Notes: generated by a model not told the origin, from the sequence alone. Counted from the stretch's first letter, positions 37,089 through 46,341 are shown. The stretch: DNA of 64,000 nt from Paenibacillus rhizosphaerae (GCF_014192015.1 NZ_JACHXJ010000002.1:186001-250000); one strand, 5' to 3'. Made by a program: numbers and translations.

Positions 37089-38207
37089 GTGGCTGAAAAG
37101 CGTGACTATTATGAAGTCCTGGGCGTCGGCAAGGACGCTTCGGATGATGATATCAAGAAAGCTTACCGGAAGCTGGCCAGGCAGTATCACCCGGACGTGA
37201 ACAAGGCGGATGACGCCGAGGCCAAGTTCAAAGAAGTCAAGGAAGCCTATGATGTGCTCAGCGACGGCCAGAAACGTGCGACCTACGACCAGTACGGCCA
37301 TATCGATCCGAACCAGGGCATGGGCGGAGGATTCTCCGGTGCGGACTTTGGCGGCATCGGCGATATCTTCGACATGTTCTTCGGGGGCGGAGGACGCCGC
37401 GACCCGAACGCGCCGCAGCGGGGGAACGACCTGCAGTATACGATGACGATCGAGTTCAAGGAAGCGGTATTCGGCAAGGAATCGGATATTACCATTCCTA
37501 GAACCGAGAACTGTGATACTTGCCACGGCTCGGGAGCCAAACCGGGAACGAAACCGCAAACCTGTTCCGTCTGCCACGGCAGCGGGCAGCAGGAAGTCGT
37601 CCAGAACACGCCGTTCGGACGGATGGTCAACCGCCGTACCTGCTCCAACTGTAACGGTACGGGTCAAATCATCAAGGACAAATGTGCAACCTGCCACGGC
37701 AGCGGCAAGGTGAAGAAGCAGCGCAAAATTCACGTGCGCATTCCTGCGGGCGTGGACGACGGCGCCCAGCTGCGCATGACCGGCGAAGGGGAAGGCGGTC
37801 TTCGCGGCGGTCCGTCAGGCGACTTGTACATCGTCATCCGCGTGAAGCCGCACGACTTCTTCGAGCGGGAAGGCGACGATATTTACTGCGAGGTTCCGCT
37901 TACCTTTGCTCAGGCGGCGCTTGGCGATGAGATCGAGATCCCGACGCTGACCGAGAAGGTCAAGCTGAAAATTCCGTCCGGAACGCAGACAGGCACGTTC
38001 TTCCGGCTTAAAGGCAAAGGCGTCCCGCGTCTGCGCGGCATCGGACAGGGCGACCAGCACGTGAAGGTTGTCATCGTTACGCCAAGCAAGCTCAGCGACG
38101 AGCAGAAGGACCTGCTGCGCCAGTTTGCCTCCCTGGACGGCGAGCAGACGCATGAGCAGGAGCAGTCTTTCTTCGACCGCATGAAAAAAGCGTTCCGCGG
38201 GGAGTAA
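37089..38207 (+). CDS. dnaJ: Chaperone DnaJ (Hsp40, type I)
   Basis: 372 residues from a GTG start with GGGGGTGG upstream. The J domain has the HPD motif in [18 protein letters not shown] Gly/Phe-rich region follows ([11 protein letters not shown]), then four CxxCxGxG zinc-binding repeats ([32 protein letters not shown]) and the C-terminal substrate-binding domains. DnaJ stimulates DnaK ATP hydrolysis and delivers substrates. It is the last gene of the operon before a strong terminator. Confidence 0.97.
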   Translation: MAEKRDYYEVLGVGKDASDDDIKKAYRKLARQYHPDVNKADDAEAKFKEVKEAYDVLSDGQKRATYDQYGHIDPNQGMGGGFSGADFGGIGDIFDMFFGGGGRRDPNAPQRGNDLQYTMTIEFKEAVFGKESDITIPRTENCDTCHGSGAKPGTKPQTCSVCHGSGQQEVVQNTPFGRMVNRRTCSNCNGTGQIIKDKCATCHGSGKVKKQRKIHVRIPAGVDDGAQLRMTGEGEGGLRGGPSGDLYIVIRVKPHDFFEREGDDIYCEVPLTFAQAALGDEIEIPTLTEKVKLKIPSGTQTGTFFRLKGKGVPRLRGIGQGDQHVKVVIVTPSKLSDEQKDLLRQFASLDGEQTHEQEQSFFDRMKKAFRGE

Positions 38208-38273
38208 CCGCGCAATTGCAGTATATAGGTAAAACGTCTTCCGATAACCTTCAGGAAGATGGACTGTATTTAG

Positions 38274-38309
38274 AAAGTCCGGCCGTGGCGGCCGGGCTTT
38301 TTTTTTTGC
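38274..38309 (+). terminator. Intrinsic terminator of the hrcA-dnaJ operon
   Basis: A 12-bp GC stem (38274-38285 with 38289-38300) with a TGG loop is followed by ten T residues. A smaller hairpin GTCTTCC/GGAAGA precedes it. Confidence 0.92.
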
Positions 38310-38490
38310 ATGCAAACTATAGATACCATGCAAACTGTAAATGCTTCAGAAATCAGAACCGCCTTATTTGACGTTTCCAATTCCCGGCCCACGGTGTTTC
38401 CTGCGCATAAAAGGGACTGCGTATGCAAAGCCTAAAACCGCACGTGAGAAGCCGTAAACGCTTAATCCACATAAAAAGCAGGTGATGCAA

Positions 38491-38859
38491 GTGTCTGAAA
38501 AGAGCATTCTGGCCTATTTTAAAAGTCCGGAAGAAGCCGAGGGCGTAGCCAAAAAGCTGCGGGCTCTGCGGGTGGTCGACCTGTCCATCGACCGCTTCAG
38601 CCGGTTTCCGGGAGCCTCGCTGTACAGCACAGGCCCTTTTACGGGCGGTATGCCCAGCCTAACGTCAGTGACATTCGGCACAACATACAGCGATAAGGAC
38701 GTCTCCATCTTGGCCGCAGCCGATCCGTCCGCGAGCGGGATGAGCGACGGCGGACAGGGAGGACCGACCGGCCGGGATATCATTCTGAGCGTTGTGGTCG
38801 AGGAAGAATCGTTCGAAAAGGCAAGGAGAATCGTCGAGGAAGCCGGCGGCTTCGTCTAG
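38491..38859 (+). CDS. Hypothetical protein, small alpha/beta with Gly-rich middle
   Basis: 122 residues from GTG 38491 (AGGTGA, 5 nt upstream; an in-frame GTG and ATG just before it overlap the RBS). The N-terminal half alternates strand and helix (ILAYFKSPEEAEGVAKKLRA) and the C-terminal half repeats the pattern (ILSVVVEEESFEKARRIVEE), suggesting a ferredoxin-like duplicated beta-alpha-beta unit. A Gly/Ser/Pro-rich loop separates them. There is some resemblance to YflT-type general stress domains, but not enough to assign it. It is followed by the YfhD-like gene. The function is unknown. Confidence 0.7.
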   Translation: MSEKSILAYFKSPEEAEGVAKKLRALRVVDLSIDRFSRFPGASLYSTGPFTGGMPSLTSVTFGTTYSDKDVSILAAADPSASGMSDGGQGGPTGRDIILSVVVEEESFEKARRIVEEAGGFV

Positions 38860-38927
38860 GCGCAAAAGAGAGACCGTAACATGTTCTAAAGCTGAATAGA
38901 CCGTTCAAGGAAAGGATGGGAGCTTTG

Positions 38928-39125
38928 ATGGCTAGCCGCGATAAAAAAGGCAAAATCATGACCAAGACGGAAAAAATCAAGGAATTGATGTCGATGAAGA
39001 ACGAGGACGTCGAGTTCTCGGGCGCTCTGGCCGATGCGGAAGATGTTGAAGCGCTCCGCCGCAGCGAGGAGGCTGACGAGCGTCAGCTCCGGAAAATGGA
39101 TACCGGCTGGACGGATGAAGATTAA
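38928..39125 (+). CDS. YfhD-like small protein
   Basis: 65 residues, highly charged. The segment EDVEFSGALADAEDVEALRRSEEAD resembles the conserved core of the YfhD family (DVEFSxELADxxDxEAxxR) of small Bacillaceae proteins, often linked to sporulation or the cell envelope. The start at 38928 follows AAAGGATGGGAG. No membrane segment is present. A terminator hairpin follows at 39135-39172. Family assignment rests on this short motif only. Confidence 0.65.
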   Translation: MASRDKKGKIMTKTEKIKELMSMKNEDVEFSGALADAEDVEALRRSEEADERQLRKMDTGWTDED

Positions 39126-39134
39126 GAATGCACG

Positions 39135-39172
39135 AAACCGTGGGGAAGCGCGATGCGTACCTGCGGTTTTTT
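39135..39172 (+). terminator. Intrinsic terminator after the YfhD-like gene
   Basis: AAACCG (39135-39140) pairs with CGGTTT (39164-39169), with partial inner pairing, followed by TTTTTATTT. Confidence 0.65.
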
Positions 39173-39262
39173 TATTTGCAGGGAGCCCTAAATTTTGTAC
39201 TCGGCCGCCGATGTATAGTACAATGGTACTTATGCATAGGTCGAGGAGGAATTTAACGAATT

Positions 39263-40237
39263 ATGTTATGGCATGAATTTACAATACATACCACGGAAGA
39301 AGCCGTGGAGATGATTTCGAATTTTTTGCATGAGGCCGGCGCCGGCGGCGTATCCATCGAAGAGTCTGGAACCCTGAACAAGAAACGGGATACGTCGTTC
39401 GGGCAATGGTACGAGATGCCTCTCAACGATATTCCGGAGGGACAGGCGGAGATCAAAGGTTATTTTTCCGAAGAGTCCCCTGTGGAGCACATCATTGTTG
39501 AGGTCAAGGAACGGATCGGGCAGCTGCATAAGTACGGCATCGACGCGGGAGAGCTGCGCTATGAGATCAAGACGGTGAATGAGGACGATTGGGCTACCGC
39601 CTGGAAAGCTTACTTCAAACCGCTGAAGGTATCGGAGCGGCTGACGATCAAGCCGACCTGGGAGGACTACACGCCGGCGAGCGAGGCGGAGAAGATCATC
39701 GAGCTCGATCCCGGAATGGCGTTTGGCACAGGAACCCATCCGACAACGGCGCTCTGCCTGCGCACACTGGAGAAGGTCATTCAGGGCGGGGAAGAAGTCA
39801 TCGACGTCGGAACGGGCTCCGGCATTTTGGCTATTGGTGCCGTTCTGCTCGGTGCGAAGCATGTACTGGCGCTGGATCTGGATCCGGTGGCGGTGTCGAG
39901 CGCCAAGGAAAACAGCCATTTGAACGGTATGCTGGACCATCAGATTACGGTCAAGGAAAGCGATCTGCTGTCTCTGTTAAGCGGTGATCAGCGCGAAGAT
40001 CTGGGCGTTACCCTGCCCGTCAAAGTGATCGTCGCCAACATTTTGGCCGAAATCATTCTGCTCTTTATCGACGACGTATATCGCGCACTCGAGCCGGGAG
40101 GCGTCTACATCGCTTCGGGTATTTACAAAAATAAGGAAGACGTCGTTCAGCAGGCGCTGATGGATTCCGGTTTTGAGATCGAGGACGTTTGCCGTGACGA
40201 GGACTGGATAGCCTTTGTCGCGAGAAAGAGGTCGTGA
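39263..40237 (+). CDS. prmA: Ribosomal protein L11 methyltransferase
   Basis: 324 residues. The N-terminal substrate-recognition domain (LWHEFTIHTTEEAVEMISNF) is followed by a class I SAM fold with VIDVGTGSGILAIGAVLLGA. Family motifs include DPGMAFGTGTHPTTALCL and VIVANILAEIILLF, matching the N-[IL]-[LV] loop of PrmA. It trimethylates L11 lysines. GAGGAGGA lies about 12 nt before the start, a little far. The stop overlaps the next start (TGATG), so the M50 gene is translationally coupled. PrmA next to RsmE downstream of dnaJ is the standard Firmicute order. Confidence 0.95.
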   Translation: MLWHEFTIHTTEEAVEMISNFLHEAGAGGVSIEESGTLNKKRDTSFGQWYEMPLNDIPEGQAEIKGYFSEESPVEHIIVEVKERIGQLHKYGIDAGELRYEIKTVNEDDWATAWKAYFKPLKVSERLTIKPTWEDYTPASEAEKIIELDPGMAFGTGTHPTTALCLRTLEKVIQGGEEVIDVGTGSGILAIGAVLLGAKHVLALDLDPVAVSSAKENSHLNGMLDHQITVKESDLLSLLSGDQREDLGVTLPVKVIVANILAEIILLFIDDVYRALEPGGVYIASGIYKNKEDVVQQALMDSGFEIEDVCRDEDWIAFVARKRS

Positions 40238-40926
40238 TGGATTTTCTGAACAATATTCTCAGGTTTCCGCTGGAAGAGCTTCCGTTCGTCCTGATCGTGC
40301 TGGTGATCGCTTTTACGGTGCATGAGTTTTCGCATGCGTATTTTGCCTATAAATTTGGAGATCCTACAGCCAAACTGCTGGGCAGGGTGACGCTGAATCC
40401 GGCGGTTCATTTCGATTTTCTCGGCGTTCTGCTGCTGGTGATCGCAGGGTTTGGCTGGGCCAGACCGGTCCCGGTCAACCGCGACAACTTCAAAAATCCC
40501 CGCCTCATGGGCGTGGTAGTATCGGCGGCGGGCCCGCTGAGCAACTTCGTTCTGGGCATCATCGGGGCGCTCGTTTATGCCATCCTGATCGCCACGGGCG
40601 TACTGGATGGGATCACGAACGAAAGGCTGCTGTTCGCGATCACGACGTTTTTGCGCTATTTCTGTTTCATGAACTTTTTCCTGTTCTTATTCAACCTTAT
40701 CCCGCTTCCACCGCTGGACGGATACCGCATCGTCGAAGATATCGTTCCGCCGCGGGTACGGGTTAAGCTGCAGCAGTTTGAGCAGTGGTCCATCTTTATT
40801 TTCCTGCTGATTCTGTTCATTCCGGTGCTGCAGATGTATACGATCAGTCCTCTATATATGTGGGCCAATAGCATCAACTACCAGTTCGTGTTCTCCTTCC
40901 TGAAATTGTTCGGCGTGTCGATATAA
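40237..40926 (+). CDS. M50-family (site-2 protease-like) membrane metallopeptidase
   Basis: 229 residues with about five hydrophobic segments. The zinc motif is FTVHEFSHAYFAY (HExxH) in the first helix, and the third ligand region is FNLIPLPPLDGYRI, the NPxPLDG-type motif of intramembrane proteases. It is of the compact, PDZ-less group (YwhC/SpoIVFB-like). The substrate is unknown. It starts within the prmA stop codon. Its position between prmA and rsmE is unusual compared with Bacillus and suggests insertion into the operon. Confidence 0.88.
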   Translation: MDFLNNILRFPLEELPFVLIVLVIAFTVHEFSHAYFAYKFGDPTAKLLGRVTLNPAVHFDFLGVLLLVIAGFGWARPVPVNRDNFKNPRLMGVVVSAAGPLSNFVLGIIGALVYAILIATGVLDGITNERLLFAITTFLRYFCFMNFFLFLFNLIPLPPLDGYRIVEDIVPPRVRVKLQQFEQWSIFIFLLILFIPVLQMYTISPLYMWANSINYQFVFSFLKLFGVSI

Positions 40927-41043
40927 TCGGAGCGGGAACGCGTACGATCGAGGCCGTATTCGCTTGTTGAATAGGGTCTGGTCATGCGAACCTAAAAGTT
41001 GTATGATGAAGTTTGTGATTTTGGAAATAGGATGTTGATAAAG

Positions 41044-41808
41044 ATGCAGAGATATTTTGTGTCACAGGAGCAGTTTAAAGGCGATACCGTCGAGATTACC
41101 GGTGAGGACGCGCGGCATATCGCCAAGGTGATGCGCGGTAAAGAAGGGGACACCTTTATCGTCAGCGACGGCCGCGAGCGGGAAGCGCTGGTGGAAATCC
41201 GGTCGATCGATCAAGGGGCTGTCACTACCGCCGTCGTCGAGACGCTGGCCATGACCCAGGAGCCGCGGGTTAAGGTCAGTATTGCCCAGAGCCTCCCTAA
41301 GGGAGACAAGATGGAGACGGTGATCCAGAAATGCACCGAGATCGGCGCGGCGGCTTTTGTTCCTTTTTTGTCGGGGCGGACTATCGTGCAGTATGATGCC
41401 AAGAAAGAAGAGAAGCGCATCGGCCGCTGGAGCAAAATTGCCAAAGAGGCAGCCGAACAGAGCCACCGCAACCGGGTGCCCGAGGTCGGTTATCCGATCA
41501 CTTGGAAAAACCTGCTGGCTTCGTTTTCGGCGTATGATGCGGTATATTTCTGCTATGAGAAAGAACACGGTCTTCAGCTGCGGGATGCAGTGAAGCCTTG
41601 GATAGAGAAGACCGGCGCTGCTGAAGACCTGCAGGTGCTTCTGATCGTGGGGCCGGAAGGCGGCTTCAGCGAAGAGGAGTGCCGGGCGGCGGAGGAATCC
41701 GGCGCGGTCAGCATCGGCTTGGGACGGAGGATCCTGCGCTGCGAGACGGCGGGTATGGTTGCCCTGGCCTGCATGCTTTATGAATCCGGAGAAATGGGGG
41801 GAGCTTGA
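41044..41808 (+). CDS. rsmE: 16S rRNA (uracil1498-N3)-methyltransferase
   Basis: 254 residues of the SPOUT superfamily. It begins MQRYFVSQEQFKGDTVEITG (PUA-like domain) and has the family blocks SLPKGDKMETVIQKCTEIGA, SHRNRVPEV and the SAM-knot segment LIVGPEGGFSEEE, followed by LGRRILRCETAGMVAL. It methylates U1498 in helix 44 of 16S rRNA. The RBS before 41044 is weak (AGGATG further than usual); an in-frame ATG at 41032 is the alternative. It overlaps or abuts mtaB, with 2 bp between stop and start. Confidence 0.94.
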   Translation: MQRYFVSQEQFKGDTVEITGEDARHIAKVMRGKEGDTFIVSDGREREALVEIRSIDQGAVTTAVVETLAMTQEPRVKVSIAQSLPKGDKMETVIQKCTEIGAAAFVPFLSGRTIVQYDAKKEEKRIGRWSKIAKEAAEQSHRNRVPEVGYPITWKNLLASFSAYDAVYFCYEKEHGLQLRDAVKPWIEKTGAAEDLQVLLIVGPEGGFSEEECRAAEESGAVSIGLGRRILRCETAGMVALACMLYESGEMGGA

Positions 41809-41810
41809 AC

Positions 41811-43151
41811 ATGCCATCCGTTGCATTTTATACGTTGGGCTGTAAAGTGAATTTTTACGATACAGAGGCCATTTGGCAGCTGTTTAAAAATGAAGGCTAC
41901 GAGCAGGTGGATTTCGAAGAAAACGCTGACGTTTATTTAATTAATACCTGCACCGTAACCAATACAGGCGATAAGAAGAGCCGGCAGATCATCCGCCGGG
42001 CCGTGCGCAAAAATCCGGAAGCGATCGTCGCCGTGACGGGCTGCTATGCGCAGACCTCGCCGGCCGAAATTTTGGACATTCCCGGGGTTGACCTGGTCAT
42101 CGGGAACCAGGACCGGGACAAAATCATTCCGTACGTGAATCAAATCCGCCAGTCCCGCGAGCCGATCAATGCGGTCCGCAACATTATGAAGACGCGCGTA
42201 TTTGAAGAAATGGACGTGCCTGATTTTGCCGACAGAACCCGGGCGTTTCTGAAAATTCAGGACGGATGCAACAACTTCTGCACGTTCTGCATCATCCCAT
42301 GGTCCCGCGGACTTTCACGCAGCCGGGATCCGAAGAGCATCGTGACCCAGGCGCATCAGCTGGTGGAAGCGGGATACAAGGAAATCGTCCTGACCGGCAT
42401 CCATACCGGCGGCTACGGCGACGACCTGGACAGCTACCGCTTGGCGGACCTGCTGTGGGATCTCGACAAGGTGGACGGGCTGGAACGCGTCCGCATTAGC
42501 TCCATCGAGGCAAGCCAAATCGACGAGCGGATGCTTGACGTGCTGAACCGTTCCTCGAAAATGTGCCGCCACCTGCACATTCCGCTGCAGGCGGGGGATG
42601 ACACCGTGCTGAAGCGGATGCGCCGCAAGTATACGACCGAGGAGTTCTACAACAAAATGCAGCTGATCCGTCAGGCGATGCCGGATGTCGGCATCACGAC
42701 GGACGTCATCGTCGGGTTCCCCGGCGAAACGGACGAAATGTTCCGCAACGGCTATGAGCTGATGAAGGCAATCGGGTTCTCGGAAATGCACGTCTTTCCG
42801 TATTCCCAGCGGAACGGCACGCCGGCCGCGCGGATGACCGACCAGGTGAGCGAGGAAGTGAAGCATGCGCGGGTGCGCGAATTAATCGCGCTGTCCGAGC
42901 AGATGCAGCTGGCGTATGCTCAGAAATTCGTCGGCCAGGTGCTGGATGTCATCCCGGAAGGCACTTCCAAAGGAACCCATGGTCCGGGCAAAATGCACGG
43001 CTTCAGCGATAACTATCTGCAACTCATCTTTGACGGTCCGGAAGACCTTCAAGGCAAGCTGTGCCGCGTCAAGCTGACCAAAGCCGGCGTTCACGAGTGC
43101 GAAGGCCAGCTCGTTCGGGTGTTGGACGAAAGACCGGGGCAGGCGGTTTAA
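41811..43151 (+). CDS. mtaB: tRNA t6A37 methylthiotransferase MtaB
   Basis: 446 residues. The N-terminal UPF0004 domain has cysteines in YTLGCKVNFYDTEA, LINTCTVTNTGDKK and VTGCYAQ. The radical SAM motif is CNNFCTFCIIPWSRG, and a C-terminal TRAM-like domain follows. The family adds a methylthio group to t6A at position 37 of ANN-decoding tRNAs (B. subtilis YqeV). ATG 41811 has GGGGGGAG 7 nt upstream. It belongs to the prmA-rsmE operon, as in Bacillus. Confidence 0.95.
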   Translation: MPSVAFYTLGCKVNFYDTEAIWQLFKNEGYEQVDFEENADVYLINTCTVTNTGDKKSRQIIRRAVRKNPEAIVAVTGCYAQTSPAEILDIPGVDLVIGNQDRDKIIPYVNQIRQSREPINAVRNIMKTRVFEEMDVPDFADRTRAFLKIQDGCNNFCTFCIIPWSRGLSRSRDPKSIVTQAHQLVEAGYKEIVLTGIHTGGYGDDLDSYRLADLLWDLDKVDGLERVRISSIEASQIDERMLDVLNRSSKMCRHLHIPLQAGDDTVLKRMRRKYTTEEFYNKMQLIRQAMPDVGITTDVIVGFPGETDEMFRNGYELMKAIGFSEMHVFPYSQRNGTPAARMTDQVSEEVKHARVRELIALSEQMQLAYAQKFVGQVLDVIPEGTSKGTHGPGKMHGFSDNYLQLIFDGPEDLQGKLCRVKLTKAGVHECEGQLVRVLDERPGQAV

Positions 43152-43199
43152 TCTGTATATAGCAAGGTCCCTGTGCATGGCGGGATCTTGGGCGAATGG

Positions 43200-43244
43200 C
43201 AAGGATTTCATTTCCGGCAGCACCGGAGGTGAAATCCTTGTTTG
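43200..43244 (+). terminator. Strong hairpin between mtaB and the Nudix gene
   Basis: CAAGGATTTCA (43200-43210) pairs perfectly with TGAAATCCTTG (43230-43240), with an inner CCGG/CCGG stem, followed by TTTG. The T tract is short; it acts as a terminator or attenuator. Confidence 0.65.
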
Positions 43245-43273
43245 TACTATGGCATGAGGAGGAGGAGCGGGTG

Positions 43274-43702
43274 ATGAGGAAGGAAATATCGGCAGGAGGC
43301 GTCGTGTTCCGCCGCAGCGCCGGCAGGCTGGAGATTCAGCTGATTCTGGACCGCTACGGCAAAATTTCGATGGCCAAAGGCAAGATGGAGCCGGGCGAAA
43401 CCGTAGAGCAGACCGCGCTGCGCGAAATCGAGGAAGAGACGGGTATTATCGGCAGCATCATTTCCCCCGTGGACATCATTAAGTATACGTACAACCATCC
43501 GATTCATGGCCAGGTTCAAAAAGAAGTCCATTATTACCTGGTGGAGGCGGTCGGCGGATCGCACCGGCCCCAGGTGGAGGAGATCAGCGGCGTGGCCTGG
43601 TATGAGCCGCATGAGGCCTGGCACCGTCAGGATCAAAACGGGTATGATAACAACGATCGGATCGTCCGGAAAGGGCTGTCCCTGCTCGGCATCGAGGTTT
43701 AA
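43274..43702 (+). CDS. Nudix hydrolase
   Basis: 142 residues. The complete Nudix box is seen from GKMEPGETVEQTALREIEEE into TGI (pattern GX5EX7REUXEEXGU). It opens with KEISAGGVVFRR and is similar to small diadenosine-polyphosphate or (d)NTP hydrolases; the substrate is not assignable. ATG 43274 has GGAGGAG 6 nt upstream. The frame extends back through the preceding hairpin without an RBS, and that part is discounted. It is the last gene of the run, convergent with the Na/Pi transporter. Confidence 0.88.
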   Translation: MRKEISAGGVVFRRSAGRLEIQLILDRYGKISMAKGKMEPGETVEQTALREIEEETGIIGSIISPVDIIKYTYNHPIHGQVQKEVHYYLVEAVGGSHRPQVEEISGVAWYEPHEAWHRQDQNGYDNNDRIVRKGLSLLGIEV

Positions 43703-43768
43703 GAATCATTTCGGGTCGGCCGAAGGGAACGGTCTGCCCTAGAATACACTTAGGCGGGAGCTCTACGG

Positions 43769-44740
43769 TCAGGCGTGCGCGGCTTTTTTCCAGATCGGGA
43801 GATAACATAGAGGTAGAGCGGCCAGTGAGCTGATCACATTAAACAGCGTCTGCGCGTGGGCGATTTGGGCGCCTTCACTGCCGGTGATGGCCGCCACGGC
43901 CCAGTGCAGCTGCGGAATCAAGGGCATGAAGACGAGGGCTCCGCCGACGTTCAGGACCACATGGGTCCAGGCGACGAACCGGCCAGAGGCGGAGCTGCCG
44001 ATGGAGGCGAGAACCGCGGTTACGCAGGTGCCGACATTCGCGCCGAGCACGATGGCGATGCCGACGTCGACCGGCAGTGTTCCCGCGGAGGCCAGCGCGA
44101 TAGCGAGGCCGATGACGGCGGCGCTGCTGTGCATCAGGGCGGTCAGTACCGCTCCGGCGGCAATGCCCCACCATACGCTGTCGGCTGCGCGGTCCAGGAA
44201 CCAGCTGAACAGACCGGACTGCTCCAGGGCAGGACCGACCTTCTGCATGACGCGGATGCCCAGCATGACCATGGCAAAGCCGGCGATGGCCAGCGACAGA
44301 AACTGGACGGGCATCATCAGATGCTGAATACGGCGGATTCCCGGCGGGGAGCTTTCGCTGAAGATGACCGCGGCGGCCCATACGATCAGGGAGACGGTCA
44401 AGAGCGGCAGGGCGATCCGTCCGATCTGAAGGCCGATCAGCTCGGTGGTCAGGCAGGTGCCGATGTTGCTGCCGAGGATAATACCGAGGGTGCGTTCGTA
44501 CGTCAGCAGTCCGGCGTTGACCAGGCCCATCGTAAGAACAGTTACGGCAGTGCTGCTCTGCAGGACGGCCGTGATGCCGGTGCTGAAGAGGAGCCCCTTC
44601 AGCGGCGAAGCGGTTGCCTTTTGCAGGAAGCCGGACAGGAGGGGCCCAGCCCATTTGGCGAGGGCTGCCTCCATTACCTTCATGCCGGCCATAAAAATAA
44701 CAAACCCGTACACGACGGGAAACACGACGGATTGAAACAC
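43769..44740 (-). CDS. Na/Pi cotransporter family (PF02690) membrane protein
   Basis: About 323 residues from GTG 44740, with AAGGAGG 9 nt upstream; the frame extends to 44863 without an RBS. Two inverted repeats carry the family signature: TAVLQSSTAVTVLTMGLVNA with LGSNIGTCLT, and TALMHSSAAVIGLAIALASA with LGANVGTCVT. The QSS motif is HSS in the second repeat. The PhoU domain found in many homologues is absent, as in YqeW-type proteins of Bacillus. It probably carries phosphate with sodium, but this is unproven. It is monocistronic, convergent with the Nudix gene. Confidence 0.87.
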   Translation of the reverse strand: MFQSVVFPVVYGFVIFMAGMKVMEAALAKWAGPLLSGFLQKATASPLKGLLFSTGITAVLQSSTAVTVLTMGLVNAGLLTYERTLGIILGSNIGTCLTTELIGLQIGRIALPLLTVSLIVWAAAVIFSESSPPGIRRIQHLMMPVQFLSLAIAGFAMVMLGIRVMQKVGPALEQSGLFSWFLDRAADSVWWGIAAGAVLTALMHSSAAVIGLAIALASAGTLPVDVGIAIVLGANVGTCVTAVLASIGSSASGRFVAWTHVVLNVGGALVFMPLIPQLHWAVAAITGSEGAQIAHAQTLFNVISSLAALPLCYLPIWKKAAHA

Positions 44741-44890
44741 GCGGCAAGTCCTCCTTGGGTTGTTTATGGAGTCAACATAGTTACGTATATGTCCAACCCT
44801 GGACAACCATGACACCAAGGGGGCGGCCCCGGCCGGGGGCTTGCCGGAATCCATATAATCCATTTATGAAACGTTGAAGGAGTGAATCGA

Positions 44891-46261
44891 TTGGCATCGG
44901 TCGTATTGGAGCGCAGCCGGAAGAAACGGCTGGAACAGGGGCATCCCTGGATTTACAACAATGAAATTGCCTCGGTGGAGGGCAGCCCGGAGCCGGGCGA
45001 CCTCGTGAATGTGGTCAATCATCAAGGGCGGTACCTGGCCACGGGCTATTACAATCCGGCCTCGCAAATTACGGTCCGGGTCATCTCGTACCATCCCGTC
45101 GAGACGATGGACCGTGCCTTCTTTGCCGAACGCTTCCGTGGCTGCCTTGAGCACCGGGAGCGATTCCTAAAAGGAGACAATGCTTACCGTCTCGTGTATG
45201 GGGAGGCGGATTTTCTTCCCGGGCTGATTGTAGACCGCTTCGGCGATGTGCTGGTCGTGCAGCTGCTGACGCTGGGCATGGACGTGCACCGTACGGATAT
45301 CGTTGACGCGCTGGTCGAGGTGCTGAGCCCGCAGGGAATCTATGAACGCAGCGACGTTCCCGTCCGCGAGCTGGAAGGGCTTGAGCAGACCAAGGGACCG
45401 CTGTACGGGGAATGCCCACGCCACGTGACCGTGATGGAGAACGGTCTGTTCGTGAAGGTCGACATTGAAGAAGGCCAGAAGACAGGCTATTTCTTCGACC
45501 AGCGGGAAAACCGTGCTTCGATCGCTCCGCTGATGACCGGCTGGGGAGGACGCAGCGGGATTACGCTGCAGGAAGTAGAGCAGGACGGGCAGGCCGTCAG
45601 CCTTCCGGTGAACAAAAGCGGTAAGGTCGTCACCTTCCCTTACTGGGACGGGGCCACGGTGCTGGAATGCTTTTCACATACGGGCAGCTTCACGCTGAAC
45701 GCCTGCAAATATGGCGCTAAAAAGGTCACCTGCCTCGATATTTCCCAGCACGCGATTGAGAGCGCCAGGGAAAACGTAGTGCTGAACGGCTTTGAGGAGC
45801 GCGTGGAATTTGTTGTGGCCGACGCGTTCCAATATTTGCGCGAACAGGTCAAAGGTGTGGAGGAACGGCGGCAGCGGGCCGCAGGGAACGCGGAGAAGGT
45901 CGATACCTCGAAGAAAATGACCGCAGGGGGCGGCCGGACGTGGGATGTCGTTATTTTGGACCCGCCGGCTTTTGCCAAGACGAAAAGCGCCGTGAAAGGG
46001 GCCTGCCGCGGCTATAAGGATATTAACCTGCACGGCATGAAGCTGGTGAACGAGGGAGGATATCTCGTCACGGCCAGCTGCTCGTACCATATGCGCCCGG
46101 ACCTGTTCCTGGCCACGATCCAGGAAGCGGCGGCCGATGCCGGCAAAATTTTGCGCCTGATCGAATGGCGTGCGGCCGGCAAAGACCACCCGCAAATTCT
46201 CGGCGTCGATGAAGGCCATTACCTCAAGTTCGCCGTATTTGAGGTTCGCAGCAGGGCTTAA
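44891..46261 (+). CDS. RlmI-like class I rRNA cytosine-C5 methyltransferase
   Basis: About 456 residues. The N-terminal PUA domain (LERSRKKRLEQGHPWIYNNE) is followed by GLIVDRFGDVLVVQ and EGQKTGYFFDQRENR, then a Rossmann SAM domain (VLECFSHTGSFTLNA) with VVILDPPAFAKTK and TASCSYHM. This matches the RlmI/YwbD family that methylates a 23S rRNA cytosine. Two insertions, about residues 210-245 and 325-350, lengthen it relative to the roughly 396-residue E. coli enzyme. TTG 44891 is favoured (AAGGAG, 8 nt); GTG 44882 is the alternative. A perfect terminator follows. Confidence 0.86.
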   Translation: MASVVLERSRKKRLEQGHPWIYNNEIASVEGSPEPGDLVNVVNHQGRYLATGYYNPASQITVRVISYHPVETMDRAFFAERFRGCLEHRERFLKGDNAYRLVYGEADFLPGLIVDRFGDVLVVQLLTLGMDVHRTDIVDALVEVLSPQGIYERSDVPVRELEGLEQTKGPLYGECPRHVTVMENGLFVKVDIEEGQKTGYFFDQRENRASIAPLMTGWGGRSGITLQEVEQDGQAVSLPVNKSGKVVTFPYWDGATVLECFSHTGSFTLNACKYGAKKVTCLDISQHAIESARENVVLNGFEERVEFVVADAFQYLREQVKGVEERRQRAAGNAEKVDTSKKMTAGGGRTWDVVILDPPAFAKTKSAVKGACRGYKDINLHGMKLVNEGGYLVTASCSYHMRPDLFLATIQEAAADAGKILRLIEWRAAGKDHPQILGVDEGHYLKFAVFEVRSRA

Positions 46262-46277
46262 CTTTGGTCTTGAACCA

Positions 46278-46310
46278 AACCTTTCCGTCATGACGGAAAG
46301 GTTTTTTTGT
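46278..46310 (+). terminator. Intrinsic terminator of the RlmI-like gene
   Basis: A perfect palindrome of AACCTTTCCGTCA and its complement at 46278-46303 is followed by TTTTTG. Confidence 0.9.
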
Positions 46311-46341
46311 TGGGCAGGGACGTGCCAGGCGTGGATTCTGA

